Shown here: one piece after another, positions 50,234-62,861 of the stretch | How the letters are laid out: the number at the start of each line of letters is the position of its first letter | Position numbering within the stretch: position 1 is the first letter of the stretch | DNA from: Mansonella perstans | Taxonomy: Eukaryota > Nematoda > Chromadorea > Rhabditida > Onchocercidae | Length of the DNA stretch: 64,000 nucleotides | Assembly (NCBI GenBank): GCA_037074765.1 | Contig: JBAMDO010000580.1 | Coordinates: 434,001 to 498,000, forward strand | Reading direction: 5' to 3' | Notes under the pieces: model-generated | Databases searched by the model: none | What the model saw: the letters and a program-made list of their open reading frames with translations, nothing else | What the model was told of the DNA's origin: nothing | Position numbers and translations under genes: made by a program

Positions 50234-53200
50234 TCACAGTAGAAGTGCGGAACCGAATGAAATAATTAATTTATAAATTAGGAGAAACAAACTTTCGCTT
50301 AATTCTGCTTTTTCTTGCTCAATTTCTACTTCATGTTGACGATTGACTTCATAATTTTCTCGCAAAATGGTACGCCATTGGTCTAAACCAAAACAACCAG
50401 CAAACATTGACATAAGGTAGAGAATATCACAAGCCTAAAAAAGTTGGATAATTAATTGAACAAATATGAAAATAGCTGAAAAGATTAATAACTAAGCTAC
50501 AAAATGTCTGTTCGTTGCTTACTCGTGAAAATGCAGGAATACATTTGATGATTGCTATCGCGCAGTATGCAACTGACATCGGTATCAAAAATGCTAATGA
50601 ACCAATAGCAAAAGGCACTGTTGCCAACATCATGATCGGATACAACAATACTGCCTCAATAATTCGAATTACTTCCCTATATGATATTATGCAGAATACA
50701 TAGAACAACAATCTATCCTAATTGTGACAAGTGTGTGCACTTGAACAATGCAAAATAGAGTGATTGCTTAATTCAGTAAAATGATATCATTACCAAAGTT
50801 GTAATTGCCCAAGGTGGTTTATCCATTCGACGCATGCATTCTCGAAACAATGAAATTATATAGTAAGGGAACGTAATCAATACTAATAACGGTCCAAAAT
50901 ACTGTAAAACTTTATATTTGAACAATATCACAGCAATATATACGGCAGAGTTTCCGGCGCATTTAAAAATGTTAAATTGCTAATAAAAGCTTTCATAATT
51001 CATACTAAACTCTCTCTATTCATTAAGACAGGTAAGAATAAGCGCACAGTGCTCTAATGAGTCATTTGCAAATTTTCTTTTAAATTTTATCCTTTTTAAT
51101 TTCATTTTTGTAAAATGAAAAGGAATTTCACAAACTAACTATTAAAATTGTGCTAACAATTGGTAAAAAAATTATGAGCAAGCATCCTTCAGTGAATGCT
51201 AAAAATTTGAGTATGAAGCAAATCTTGAATAAATCATCCCATCCAAGTTTGCATCCTCCACCTGCAGGTTATCCATGCTTCAATTATTATTCTCTTACTC
51301 AAAATTTTCTCACTCTCCAATCTTAAAACACTGCAACAAAGTTCAAAACAAGTCCATGAAACAGTACTATTTGTGATAAGAGAAATGACAGGATGATAAG
51401 ACAGGTTTTTAAATATTAAATTATATAATTTAAGGGTGACGTTGGGGAATCCATATAGCATGATTAGAAACTGCGCAAATACTTTTATGTATAACAAAAA
51501 AGATGTTAAATGTTGTGATTTTATATTCAAATCTGTTCAAATATTCATCAATATTTAATTCCTCCACTTTTTAAAATTAATTAAAAATGAAGGAAAAGGT
51601 ACCAGCGAAATGTTGCAGTGATTCCGTAGGCTCGTTACATATCCAACAAAATCGTTGCTTACATCTTGTATTAACGCATTGTACAAAGTTGCAGCCATCA
51701 TACTCTGTGTAAAGTGCCTGCAACTGCCGGCAAAACTCTTGTACTTCGTAATCACTACAGTTATCGAAATACGTATTCAAACAATGTGTAAATAATTTAT
51801 TCCTTTGAGGAACAGTGTTATGAAAACATTCCGCACAATTTATTCGTGATCAACATGCATCACTTTTGTTTTTTAAATAAATTCGTCAAAAAAAAGGACT
51901 TTATGCAAAATTTCCACTTTGTTTCATTCAAAATTTAAGTATATTCGATAACTTCAAACATTTTAAATGCTTAAATATTAATAACTTTACTGCATATTGC
52001 AAATATATGTCAGAATTTTGACCTAGTAGTATGACAATGATAACATAGTATTTAAGGTTTGCTCAAGCATACTTACAAATTATAGTTTATCTGATCCATA
52101 TTTATTCTGGAGCTTATAATTAAGGAAAATGTTTCTAACTTTACAAAGAGGACATCTTTGTATCAATCCTCCAAAGGCATAATAGATGTTATGCTTTCGA
52201 TGCTGATATAACAGATACTCGCGTTTTGCTTTTTTCATAAAAATCTCCAAATCTTCATTATTAGAATCAAGCACAGCGTCGATATCATTTTCATGGATAC
52301 GTTTGGGACATGTTCGCTTAGCACATTTAATTCGCGCTTTGTTTTCTTCTTTAATCCAATACTAAAAAATTTTTAATTTTTACAATTAAGCTAATTTGGA
52401 CCGCTTAAAGCTTTTTTCTTTATAGGTCGGCATTGCTTAAATTCGCTTTTATCCCTGCTTCACCATTATGGAACACTAGCATAATATAGTTTGATTATTT
52501 AAAGATTATTATTAAAAGCTGAACCTTATTTTGTTCTGATTTTATTTCAGTTTACTTTAACCAAATTCAATTTAGTTTAATTTAATCCTAACATAACACA
52601 TGCTATTTTGACTTTTTTTCAGGCTTTAAATATTCATTCAATTTTATCGTTCAAGTTTATAGATTTAATTCCCAAAATTTGCTTCATCTTTAAGCTAATC
52701 TAACACTTGCGATATAAAAGAATCTAAATTTCTCTTAGCTATATAATTTGAATATAATATCCCAAAAAGTACCAAGCAGTCACCTTGAGATGTTCGAGAA
52801 TGCATGCAATGCAAACAAAGTGTTCACATTGTCTTAACTTAATGCGCCATACATTCAGCTCCTTGCATTTGCAGCATCGCAGTCCTGCGGTACTATTCGC
52901 CCTACTCAATTCATAAGTGATAAGTCCACAAAGTAAATTTCACTAATTGATGCAAAAAAATCAAGTTAAGGAAGATAAAAACAAAATGTGAGGCAAGTTT
53001 GCTGAAAACTGCCATAAGTTAAAGAATAATTAAATGATAAAATGAAAATTTCAACTGAACTAGTTGAATAAGAATTTAATTACAAATATGGAAACGCAAT
53101 GGGCTTTGTGGTTATTGAAAAAATTGCCCGCATTACTACTATCAGTATAAGTTAGTTTTGAATATTTGCTTATATCAATTATCTCCCCAGCATTTTTGAT

Positions 53201-53572
53201 TTTGTCCTTGGTTATTTGCTGATTGTGTGATTTGTATGATATGATTCCTTTTCCTATGTTGCTAATCCAACATACTTGAAAGAAATGAACATTCAAGTAG
53301 AATTTCAAACTAGATTATTCTAATTTCATCCTCTTTTGGCCCATTTGAAAAAAAATACACCGATAGAGACGATTATGTAACTGTCATAAGCCTTAGTTTC
53401 AAGAGCAAATGAGCATTTTACACTCTTTGTTAATTTTTTGCTCGCAGTTTCTGCGACCGAGATTTATTTCTGCCACCGAGATTTTAACTCTTGAATTATT
53501 TCAAGCATTACCTTTCTTCATTTTTCTTTCTATGTTCTTTTATCTGCTTCCGGTTCTTGACCATGCGTTCAA
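50234..53572 (-). CDS. RBR-type E3 ubiquitin ligase with C-terminal membrane segments
   Basis: In-phase exons 53572-53512, 52901-52784, 52361-52140 give a RING1-like region (CCKCKELN, then CEHFVCIACILEHL, then IKCAKRTCP). Exon 51802-51603 carries the catalytic-type RING2 motif GCNFVQC...CKQRFCWIC. Exons 51198-51140, 50901-50794, 50717-50523 and a last one ending at 50234 encode hydrophobic segments (LLIIFLPIVSTILI, MMLATVPFAIGSLAFLIP), as in RNF19/RNF144-type ligases anchored in membranes. RBR enzymes pass ubiquitin through a RING2 cysteine; here that candidate follows GCNFVQ. The middle is uncertain: no clean in-phase junction links 52140 to 51802, and a CAECFH segment just upstream of 51802 appears coding. 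A possible first exon is 54814-54757. The last exon may instead splice at a GTTTGT near 50295. Confidence 0.65.
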
Positions 53573-55003
53573 CTAAAAATTTTCAAAACTTTTATAAGCA
53601 AATGAAACCGACTAATCACTGGTGAGTCATGCACAATTAATAAACCTCATATCCATTCAACAGTTTCTAATTTTTATTGCTTTGAAGTTTAAAATCTTTA
53701 AGAAGCTTAATATATTCTTGTCAAACTGGCAATTCTTAAATTAATAAACGAAGTTTCGCTCAAATACAACAAATGTAAGAAACAGAAAATGTGAACAACC
53801 ACTCGTTATTGTTGTGATCTTTCAATGGAACAACACCATCTGAAACATCTCACTATATGTGAAAAACAAATTTTCAATCATTCGGTTTTCACTTCAAACA
53901 TTTATTCTTACTCAATAACAATTAAATCAGGTATATCGTATTCATTACATAGCATAAGTTTAAAGGTCAACTTTAAGTTAAAGCCATATTTGTTGAATTT
54001 GCTGCTTAAATACACGATGATGTTTACTTAGTTCTGACCAGTTGCTCACCTTTAAAACTATGCGAAAAATATATAAAGAAAATTTCTAGGAAATATTATC
54101 CATTGACATTAGCAGTTTGCGCCAAATATTCTAGACAGAAGCTTTTTTCCCGCAGCACCAACCAAAACATGATCCCAAAACTTAAATTTCTTCTAAGTCG
54201 AACTTTTTTACTTCCTTCTTTCCTTTAAAGTTCCTGCCTACGCTGTTTTCAAAACTTTTTGAAATCAGACCCCATGATGTTCTAAGGATTCATCTCCATA
54301 CTGTGCTTTTCAGAAAAAGTTTCAACTAAGTTACAAATTACTTCGTCAATGAATAAGAAAATTGTTTAACCCAACTCTACCCGTTTCAAAAAAGATTTAC
54401 CTATACAGCTTCATCCGTCACGAAATTAAACACTGCATCTGTACATTGTATCTATAATCCGCGCCATTATTTTAGGCGCAATTGTCGGATAATACTATCC
54501 GATTAACGAAAGCTCATTTTTTTTAAATGTATGCAGTCTTTTATCATTTATCATTATTATTCTATTTTTTATCATTTATCATCATTATTCTATCTTTTAC
54601 CATTTATCATTTTTAATAATCATATAAATGATATCATTAATCTTTTATCTTTTATCATTTCTTATCATTATCACTGCCAGTCTTTTATCCGCGAATAACG
54701 TAATTTCTAGTATTCGTCATTTCATCTGTTGCTAAGTGCATTTTTATTTTGGCTACGCATTGTCTCGTCAATCTTTTCAATCTTTGTTGTCTCTCTCCCC
54801 GTTGCACTCTCCATACCATTCTAACTTTATGATGAATATTCCGGTAAGTAGAACTGATGTAACACTGTGAAGTATAGTTTGAGATGAAAAGAATGAATGA
54901 GTCAATCAGTAGTGCCGCCAGATGAATTGTTACGGCAACTTTAATGCTCTCGTTTGTTATTTCTCGTATTTTTACCTTGATAATTTCTGCTAAAGTTGTT
55001 CAA
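53573..55003. other. Mostly non-coding upstream of RBR gene
   Basis: AT-rich with a run of TTTATCATT-type short repeats at about 54535-54665. A 30-codon frame at 54814-54725 on minus starts with ATG and has a phase-1 GTAGCC donor at 54756 compatible with the RBR exon at 53572, so it may be the first exon. A 68-codon plus-strand frame at 53825-54031 has no supporting feature. Confidence 0.4.
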
Positions 55004-55248
55004 ATTCAATGATACATGATACAACGATACAATCTTTGTTTAGATTCAGTGATACCTGATACAATAATACAATCCTTTGTTCAGATTCAGTAATACACGA
55101 TACAGTGATACAATCCTTTGTTCAAATTCAGTGATACATGATACAATGATACAATCCTTTGTTCAAATTCAGTGATACATGATACAATGATACAATCCTT
55201 TCTTCAGATTCAGTGATATATGATACAATGATACAATCCTTTCTTACT
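55004..55248. repeat. 41-bp minisatellite, six copies
   Basis: Unit ATTCAGTGATACATGATACA continuing ATGATACAATCCTTTGTTCAA; the first copy is one base shorter. Internally it is built of GATACA-like pentamers and hexamers. Confidence 0.95.
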
Positions 55249-56330
55249 TTGATATATATTTCATCCTGCAAAAGATCGTAAAAGGTCACTTACTTGAAAC
55301 GTATCATACACGTTTTTTGCTATTATGAGCAGATGTTCGATATGATTTCGTTACCTTCTAATGGTAGAATGTTTAATCCATTACGATACAGAATAAAAAA
55401 TTAATAGTGATTAGTGATGGAATGAAGTGAAATATTTTTGTTGAAAGCTGACGTTAAGTATGGAAAGTCAGATTGAAGTAATAGAAACAGAATTTAATGA
55501 ACAATCCCTAGTCAGCTAAATGAAGTAATCAAATGGTTCTGCGTTTGCTGATCATTTAAATGCTTTCAATGACTCAGAGATAAGCTATTTACAGATGATG
55601 GATAACATTAATCATAGTATATGTTTGTTTGAATATGTATCAGCAGATGAGAAATGAAGCAAATTTGAACGCGATGATTGTATTTTTGTACTAAATGAGA
55701 AAAATTTCATGTCTTTCCTTTAGTAGCATCTAATATCATTAGTGAGATTTTACGCTCCTTAATAAAATATTGTTTTCATCTTACTTTAATATATGGTCTT
55801 AATTGCTTTCTGAATGATTGGTTTCTGTGCAGGATAAAACGTTTGTCTAAGTATTATACAGGCTCTTTTCGGCAGTTTGCATTTATTTCATATGAACTTT
55901 CATTTATGAAAGTTAAGTGTCAAGGATTTGTTTTATTGCAAGTGTTGTCATTGTAAAGCGCTAGCCCGGAGTATGCGAGAGCTGGAGAGAAATTGAAGAT
56001 ATCAATGGCTAAAGTGAATGCTACTGTCGAAACAAAACTTGCAGAAACGTAAATTTTGATTTTATTATTTTCATTTTTAAAACTATAATTTTTCTGTTTG
56101 AAATCACTTGTTAGCATTCAAAGATTCATTATCGGTTGAGTGCAATTGCTCAAAATGCCATAGCATCATGTTCTTAATGTTATCGAAGTGAAGTACGTGG
56201 TCTGTTAACAGTGATAATAGTGCTTGCAGCATCCATATAACTACAAAAAAGCATAAGAACGAAAATTTAAATTCTAATTGTTTCGAAGAATACAAAGTCA
56301 AAGTCCTAAATATATATGACATTATTTCAG

Positions 56331-58764
56331 TTACAAAGGGTTTCCAACACTAGAATTTTGGCAAATATCAATGATCCATTCGATTACAATGGTGGACGAG
56401 AATCTGATGGTCGCAAAAATTTTGAAATTTATGATGTGTTTTCCATAATATTTAAAGTGGTTTTTCTAATACGAGCAGTTCTTTTTTTAAATAGGGTACC
56501 TGTATTTTTACATCTAACGCGAGCAGCTATCTGTATTTTACATCTAATTCGAGCAGTAATCCGTATTTTTATATCTAATCTAGCAGTTATCTCTATTTTT
56601 ACATCTAACACGAGCAGTTATCTGTATTTTTATGTCTAATACGAGTAGTTATCTGTATTTTTATATCTAATATAGCAGTTATCCGTATTTTTACATCTAA
56701 TACGAGCCGTTATCTGTATTTTTATATCTAATATAGCAGTTACCTACATTTTCATGTCTAATACGAGCAGTTACCTGTATTTTCACATCTAATACAAGCA
56801 GTTATTTGCATTTTTACATCTAATAAGAGCAGTTATCTGTATTTTTCCATCTGATACAAGTAGTTATCTGTAAGCTGGTAAGATTTAAAATTTTTTTATA
56901 GTTAATTTTGATATAAAGTTAACTAATTCCAGAAACTGTGCAGCAGGTTTTGCCGAAAACTGATCCTTTGTACAAGCCGCCTCCATCAACTGTTCTGAAG
57001 CTGACAAGGGATGAATTTACTGAATTTTTCACCTTATATTGATGTATTATTTAAAATTTTTGTACGTGGTGTGGTCATTGTGAGAAACTCACTGTAAGAA
57101 GCACCTGAATATGAAAAAACTGCGAAAAAGCTTAAAGTATGTTTGAACTACAGCAAGTCACTTCTTCAGCAGACTTCAAAAGGATGTAATCAGACGATTC
57201 GAGTGCAAAGTTTGCGAAACAAAGAGTTTTGTAAAAATAAATTTTTTTTTTCAGGGTGAAGGTATAATGCTTAGAAGTGGGATTCTACAGTTGAGAAAAA
57301 TTTATCCATGGAATTTGGTGTTACTAGTTATCCAGCATTGTACATCTTCCGATATGGAAAGAAGTTTGATTACAAGAGATTTCGCGATGCACATGGTGTG
57401 TTTAACATGGGAATGTTTTTTCTTTTCTGCGCATTTTTTAATAACTGCTGCATTATGCTTGCAATGGAATGAATTACGATTGTTTTTTTTTTCTTTTCAA
57501 ATTCATACGTTACTTTAGGTATAGTGAAATGCATGCTTGAACAAACCGAACTCGCGTTAAGGAGAATTAGTGGTGTGAAAAAGGCTCAGGATTTTATGTG
57601 CAAAGATGTTATAACAATCCTTGGCTTTTTCAGTGATGAAAGGACAAATCTGCTGGATTCTTTAAATGGCGCAGGTTAGCTTCTTATGACGGTGGAGGAC
57701 TTGGCTCTGCTATTTTTGATTATCCGTATCTAAGCTATATTGTTGCAGAATGAAGGTAATAAGAGCTTTCGCTGCAGTACGGACTCTCCCCTTGCAGTTT
57801 CTGTGGAAATTAAGTTTTTAGAATTTAAAAGTAGTGAAAAACTGAAAATATATTGACTAAGTAAAAAAAAAGTAAAAAAAAACTGAAAAAAAATATATTG
57901 ACTATATGAATGACTGTTTTCACTACCTATTTTTAAATATTCGGATAAATTTAGATCGAAGTCTCGCAGTGCAAGTAGCTTTTGGAGATTTCCCTTCTTT
58001 GTAGCTGATATAATGCGAAATGATTTAAATATTACTGTTTGTTTGGAAATAGATGTTAAAAAACATTTTAAAATTGGTTCCGATCAAATTATTTTTTCGC
58101 CTGAAATATTTTGAAGCAAATGGGAACCTAAACGAATTGTTTATGAAAAGATTTGTTTTTTCAGTTGTCTATTCGAGCGGTAGAGGCAATTGTTTACGTG
58201 GAAAATCGATTTATCCGACCTTGCAGTTTGTCAGCATTTTATGATTGACATATAATTCTTGCACTAGTTGATGGGATTAATTATCCAAATGCTTAGCATT
58301 TAACTACAATTCAGGTATTTTGCTTGGAAGTCGATACTGTTGAAGATTTGATGACATTCTTTCAAGAAAATTCAACACCCCTATAGAACCAAAAAAAATG
58401 CTGCTACCAGATATGCTAAATTCCCTCTCGTTGTAATTTAATATAATGTTCATTTGTCATTGAAATATCGCGAAGGAAAGCAGTATTGGCGAAAAAGGTT
58501 AAATTATTTTCTATTTGATTTTACATTCTTTGAATATTCGGTTTGATTTTTAAAAATAACTGTTAAATCAAGCAGTTACTTTTTCGCGATTTATGGGCGT
58601 TTTTCAAAGAATTACGATATAAGCGTTTTCCAAAAATTTATTTTGCACCAGCCATTAAGAAAAAAGAACCGATCAAATACGAAGGAAATTGCGATTTAAA
58701 TGATTTCACCGATTTCATGAAAAAGCATGCTTCTGTTTCATTCCGGAGCAAAACTGAACTATAA
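56331..58764 (+). pseudogene. Decayed ERp72/PDIA4-like protein disulfide isomerase
   Basis: Pieces appear in the order of ERp72. GFPTLEFW then DPFDYNGGRESDG (56331-56440, shifted by one base). A linker and domain start with STVLKLTRDEFTEFF (56933-57040). An active-site remnant CTWCGHCEKLT (57061-57093), then EAPEYEKTAKKLK in another frame (57098-57136). FGVTSYPALYIFRYGKKFDY (about 57315-57395), spliced intact to 57528-57680 with ITILGFFSDE. A b-domain stretch has TGA at 58112-58114. VDTVEDLMTFFQENSTPL and TRYAKFPLVV follow, with TAA at 58439-58441. The C-terminus FPKIYFAPA ends in KTEL (stop 58762-58764). Introns are kept, so it is not a retrocopy. The last catalytic thioredoxin domain is missing. 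Multiple shifts and stops rule out a working enzyme. Confidence 0.88.
56465..56875. repeat. 30/31-bp minisatellite inside pseudogene intron
   Basis: About thirteen copies of a unit like TATCTGTATTTTTATATCTA plus ATACGAGCAGT, some one base shorter with ATAGCAGT. It fills most of the gap between two PDI-like exons. Confidence 0.93.
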
Positions 58765-60811
58765 AATTATTTTGGAACCATCTTTGGACTCACTCAACTG
58801 TTGTGATAGCTTTCCTTTCCATGCTATATATTCAGAAGGTTACTGACTTTGGGAAAAATAATGCATGCTTAATATGGATATCCTAAAAAAAGACAAGATT
58901 TTTGAACAAATTAATAGATTTGTTGCTCTTGGTTATTTCTTGTTTCAATAAATAATTTATCACATCAGCATCAATTAATCATGTTTAGCGCAATTATACG
59001 AGTATACAGGGTATATAAAGTTGCCTCATACTGGAGAACGAATTGTAAACTAAAAAACTAACTTTTCAACTGTCAACTTCAGTGCTGTCTTATTGTTCAG
59101 GCATCTTTTTCTTTTAGTGGTTTTTTTTTTTTTTTTTTTTTGTATTGGTGAATTAAATTCTGAATTGAATGAAGTGAAACATATAGAACTGATAGGATGA
59201 CGTGGCTTTGGGCTTGAAACAATTTCGTTCGTTATGCGACAGATTTCGCTGGGACTAAATCCAGATTAACTGAATTGACAGTATCCAGCCTTTTCCATTC
59301 ACTTTTAAGATAATTGTATTACGTTGAAGCCTCAGTCAGTTGCAAAGGATTTCACTCAAAACACACATAATTTGAGTGATAAAATGGATTGTAGGGAGAA
59401 GTTTTGAAATCAGTAAAGAATATTTACAAGAGTATTGGCCTGGCTAAATAACGGTAGAATTCCAGGAATGGCATTTTAGAGAACTTGTTAAAATTGATCG
59501 GAAATAATGATGCATTATTGCAAACAGTTTTCGTCACTGAAATGGATAGAATGGAAGGTAGTAGAATAGATAGAAAAAAGATAAAAACTAAAATGCTATT
59601 TGTTAAAGCTGTCTAATCAGATAGCTAATACAAAAAAAAAAAAAGTATGTTCAAGAGGTAGGTTGAGTTTTAATAAAAAAGCTAGGCTTAAATTAAACCT
59701 CATTGCTATCACTTTCAATCTTCCAATCTTACGAGAGACAAACATCACACACACATATCTTTAGTGTTTTGTTGTTTTTTTTTCAAAAGCTAATATCAAC
59801 AAGAGAAGTAAAATATTACACACCATTAAGTATTTTGAAGAAACAGTTAGGCTAGAATTGAAGAATGGATGGACGGATGGTGAAAAGAAGCTTAAGATCG
59901 AACTTATAGACAACATTTTGTCCATTCTCACCTATGGTCTTCCTTCCTTTCATCCTTTCTTCCACTCATTCTTCGCTCTCTTCAATGCAACTATAAAACT
60001 TTTCATCAATGCAATTTTTTTCCCAAAAATGGATCATTTTCGCTTGCAGATGAAATAATTTATTTTTTATGTATAAATACCACTTTCAATTCATTTCATT
60101 CTTCTACTCAATGCAAATATTTCTTATTAAACATTAAAGAGACTATTCGACACTATAACTTTGTGCTTATCAGCTATACTGATCAGGTCAGTTATCGACT
60201 GGTCTTTCATTTTTTTTTTTACAATGAAAAATTTTAAATAACAATAAAGGAAAAATTAGACAATTGTGATTTTGTCCTTTAATTTCAAGAATGATATAAT
60301 GATAGCAAATATTTGTTGTATTTGATTTTCAATTCCTTCTCTTCATCCATTTATCATAAAGCCCAAAAAAAAAAAAAAAAAACAAACAAAAAATTACTAT
60401 GCCCTAATATGATGCTTTTGAGTAATGTTTTAATTCGCAGGAATACAAGATCATACCATCAAAAAAAAAATTTCTCTTTTATTACTGTATTATTGTGTTA
60501 CGAACAATATTGATGTCAAAGGCCTGTTTTTCCAATTAATATACCTATCAGAACGAATTAATTTATGATAATTTTATTCTTGCATTCAACGTTAAATCTC
60601 ATTCAAAGTAGCATGTGATCTGTAAAAAGTTGTCATTATCAGAAAATAATTCTTAACTTATTCAACTAATATATGTACTTTCGGCGTACGTGAAATCTTT
60701 CAACAACTTTTCCCAAACATTATGCTTCTTTTCTTCTGAATTTAATTCTGTTCCCCATGTGAAATGCAGCAATCCAGTGTTTGTGTATTAAACTGTTGCA
60801 GAAGTTAAGAG
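58765..60811. other. Intergenic stretch, no gene recognised
   Basis: AT-rich with poly(T) at about 59120-59140, a CT-rich patch at 59935-59985 and several A runs. The promoter of the small heat shock gene should be in its distal part; no clear GAAnnTTC heat-shock element array was identified by eye. Confidence 0.4.
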
Positions 60812-62861
60812 ATGGAAGAAAAGGTGGTGCAGCTAACGCATAATTGGAGTGCTCAGCAATGGGATTGGCCTTTACAGCATAATGATGATGTGATTAAAGT
60901 AACCAATACGAATGATAAGTTTGAAGTCGGCTTGGATGCATCATTCTTCACGCCGAAGGAGATTGAGGTTTAATTGAATTTGTTTATGATTTTTACTTCA
61001 GGATCGATATAATAATATAATGTTTAATAGTGCTATATCCTGCATATTTAATGCTATATCCTGCATAAAAAAATGTTACTAATTCTATCGATTATTACCC
61101 AAAAGAATGATTTGACATATAGAAGAAAGAATGGACATCCGCATAACTTCAGAAATCGAAGAATGTGATTCAGAAGGAAAGAGCTTTTAAACCTCTAAGA
61201 ATGAAGAAGACAGGTTTTGTTGAAAAAACCGGAATATAATTGTATGATAGAATTATTATAGAATATGTATGAAATTATATAGAATTATTATAGGTTATAC
61301 CAAGTAATCGTGTGTTTACGATGATTTTGTTGAATAACGAGATTTATTGCAAAATTGTACACATCTGTTAAATTACTGCACTTGTGATTCTTACCTAAAA
61401 AATTGATTTTGTATATGACGTTTTTAGAGTTGTGCAGTTTTGGATGCAGCTGCTGGAATTTTGTAAAGATCTTACCTTTCCTATCAGAAAGGAGTTTTAC
61501 TCAGTTTTATACCAGTATAACATCCGACAATCTGATTTTCAGCTTCTCATAGTACTTGAAGCAGATTGTTTTGCATTCTTCCTCCTGCGACACATTTAAG
61601 TACTCTGACTTTTTAATATATATTCTTATATTATTATTTTGCTGATAATAATAAACCTTACTATTAATTTGTTTGTACCGAATTATTATTATGTTCCTAT
61701 CAAAAGGATTCACGTAAGCTTATCTTTATTTCAGTTTAATATTTCTGGCAAAAAAATAATTTTTCGTAATGAATTTTTGATCTTCGAGTGAGGTACGATA
61801 GCCATTAGCATAACAGTAAGTATTGAAACTGCAGAAGAAAGATTGGAGAATCTGCTCCATGAAGTAAAGGCAATGGATAAAAAATCTCAGGCATCAAAAA
61901 TTTGTTACGAAAGTTTTTTTTTTGATTAGAAATATTAAATTGAGATAAAAGCAAGCTTACGAAATCCTTCTGGTGATAACATAATAGTACTTCGAAACAG
62001 ATAAATTATTAATAAGATTTATTATCGTATTAGCAGAATAGTGCAAGAATATGTAGAAGGAAGTCGTATCGCAGGAAGGATGCAAAAATAAGGAATCGAA
62101 ACAAATCTGATTCCAGTACTGGCTAAAGAGTGGAAGATTGTCGATCTTTGAACTAGTATAAGACTTTTTGATAGGAAATTTTATATACTAGGTGAGTTGC
62201 ACATAAAAACAGCTGCATATAAAATTTTTACAATATTCTAGCAGCTGCATTCAGCAATTGCATCTAGGATTTGTACGATATAAGTTCAAAATCTGCATCT
62301 AAAAATTTTCCATACAAAATTAACTTTTTAAATAAGAAAAATTTAAAAATAAATTAATTGAGCGGATTTTTTTGCAATAAAATTTTGCAGTAAATCTTGT
62401 TATTTAATGAGATAGGCGATCATAAATGAAAGGGAAATGCTTGGTATTTTCATTGTTTGTAGCAAAATTTTATAGCATATAATTTTATAGCATATTAAAT
62501 TTTATAGCAGCTATTTATTCATTCACTACATATATTTGAACAGCCTTTCCTTGTTGTGAGCATTGGAAACTTTTATGAAAGAAATGAAGGATAACGTTTT
62601 GAAAATTCTCTTCAGTCGAGCGATAATCGACGACAAAAACTTAGTTTGTACTCTTATCTAAAATTTAAATTCCAGGTAAAAGTTGCTGGCGATAATCTGG
62701 TCATTCACTGCAGACATGAATCACGTGCCGAGCAATTTGGTGAAATTAAACGTGAAATTAGTCGCACTTATAAGCTTCCGTCGGATGTGGATACGAAAAC
62801 TCTAACATCAAACTTGACCAAACGAGGACATTTGGTCATTGCTGCCAAAAAGAAAGCATGA
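60812..62861 (+). CDS. Small heat shock protein, HSP-12 class
   Basis: Exons 60812-60967 and 62676-62861 join in phase to 113 residues, the usual length of the nematode HSP-12 group. It is an alpha-crystallin (HSP20) domain with very short flanks. Motifs: WDWPLQHND near residues 18-26, KFEVGLDASFFTPKEIEVKV, the strand LVIHCRHE, REISRTYKLPSDVD, and the closing strand GHLVIAAKKKA. Family members are cytosolic; in C. elegans several HSP-12 proteins show little or no chaperone activity and are not strongly heat-induced. The 1.7-kb intron is large for this window and holds short coding-like remnants. Which HSP-12 paralogue it matches cannot be told. Confidence 0.95.
61399..62160 (+). other. Coding-like remnants inside the heat shock gene intron
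   Basis: Three open stretches without a joint frame: 61399-61602 (contains FWMQLLEFCKDLTFPIRKEF), 61816-61929 (ETAEERLENLLHEVKAMDKK), and 62035-62160 (EYVEGSRIAGRMQK, stop, then TNLIPVLAKEWKIVDL in a shifted frame). They look like pieces of a decayed gene. I do not recognise the family. Confidence 0.3.
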
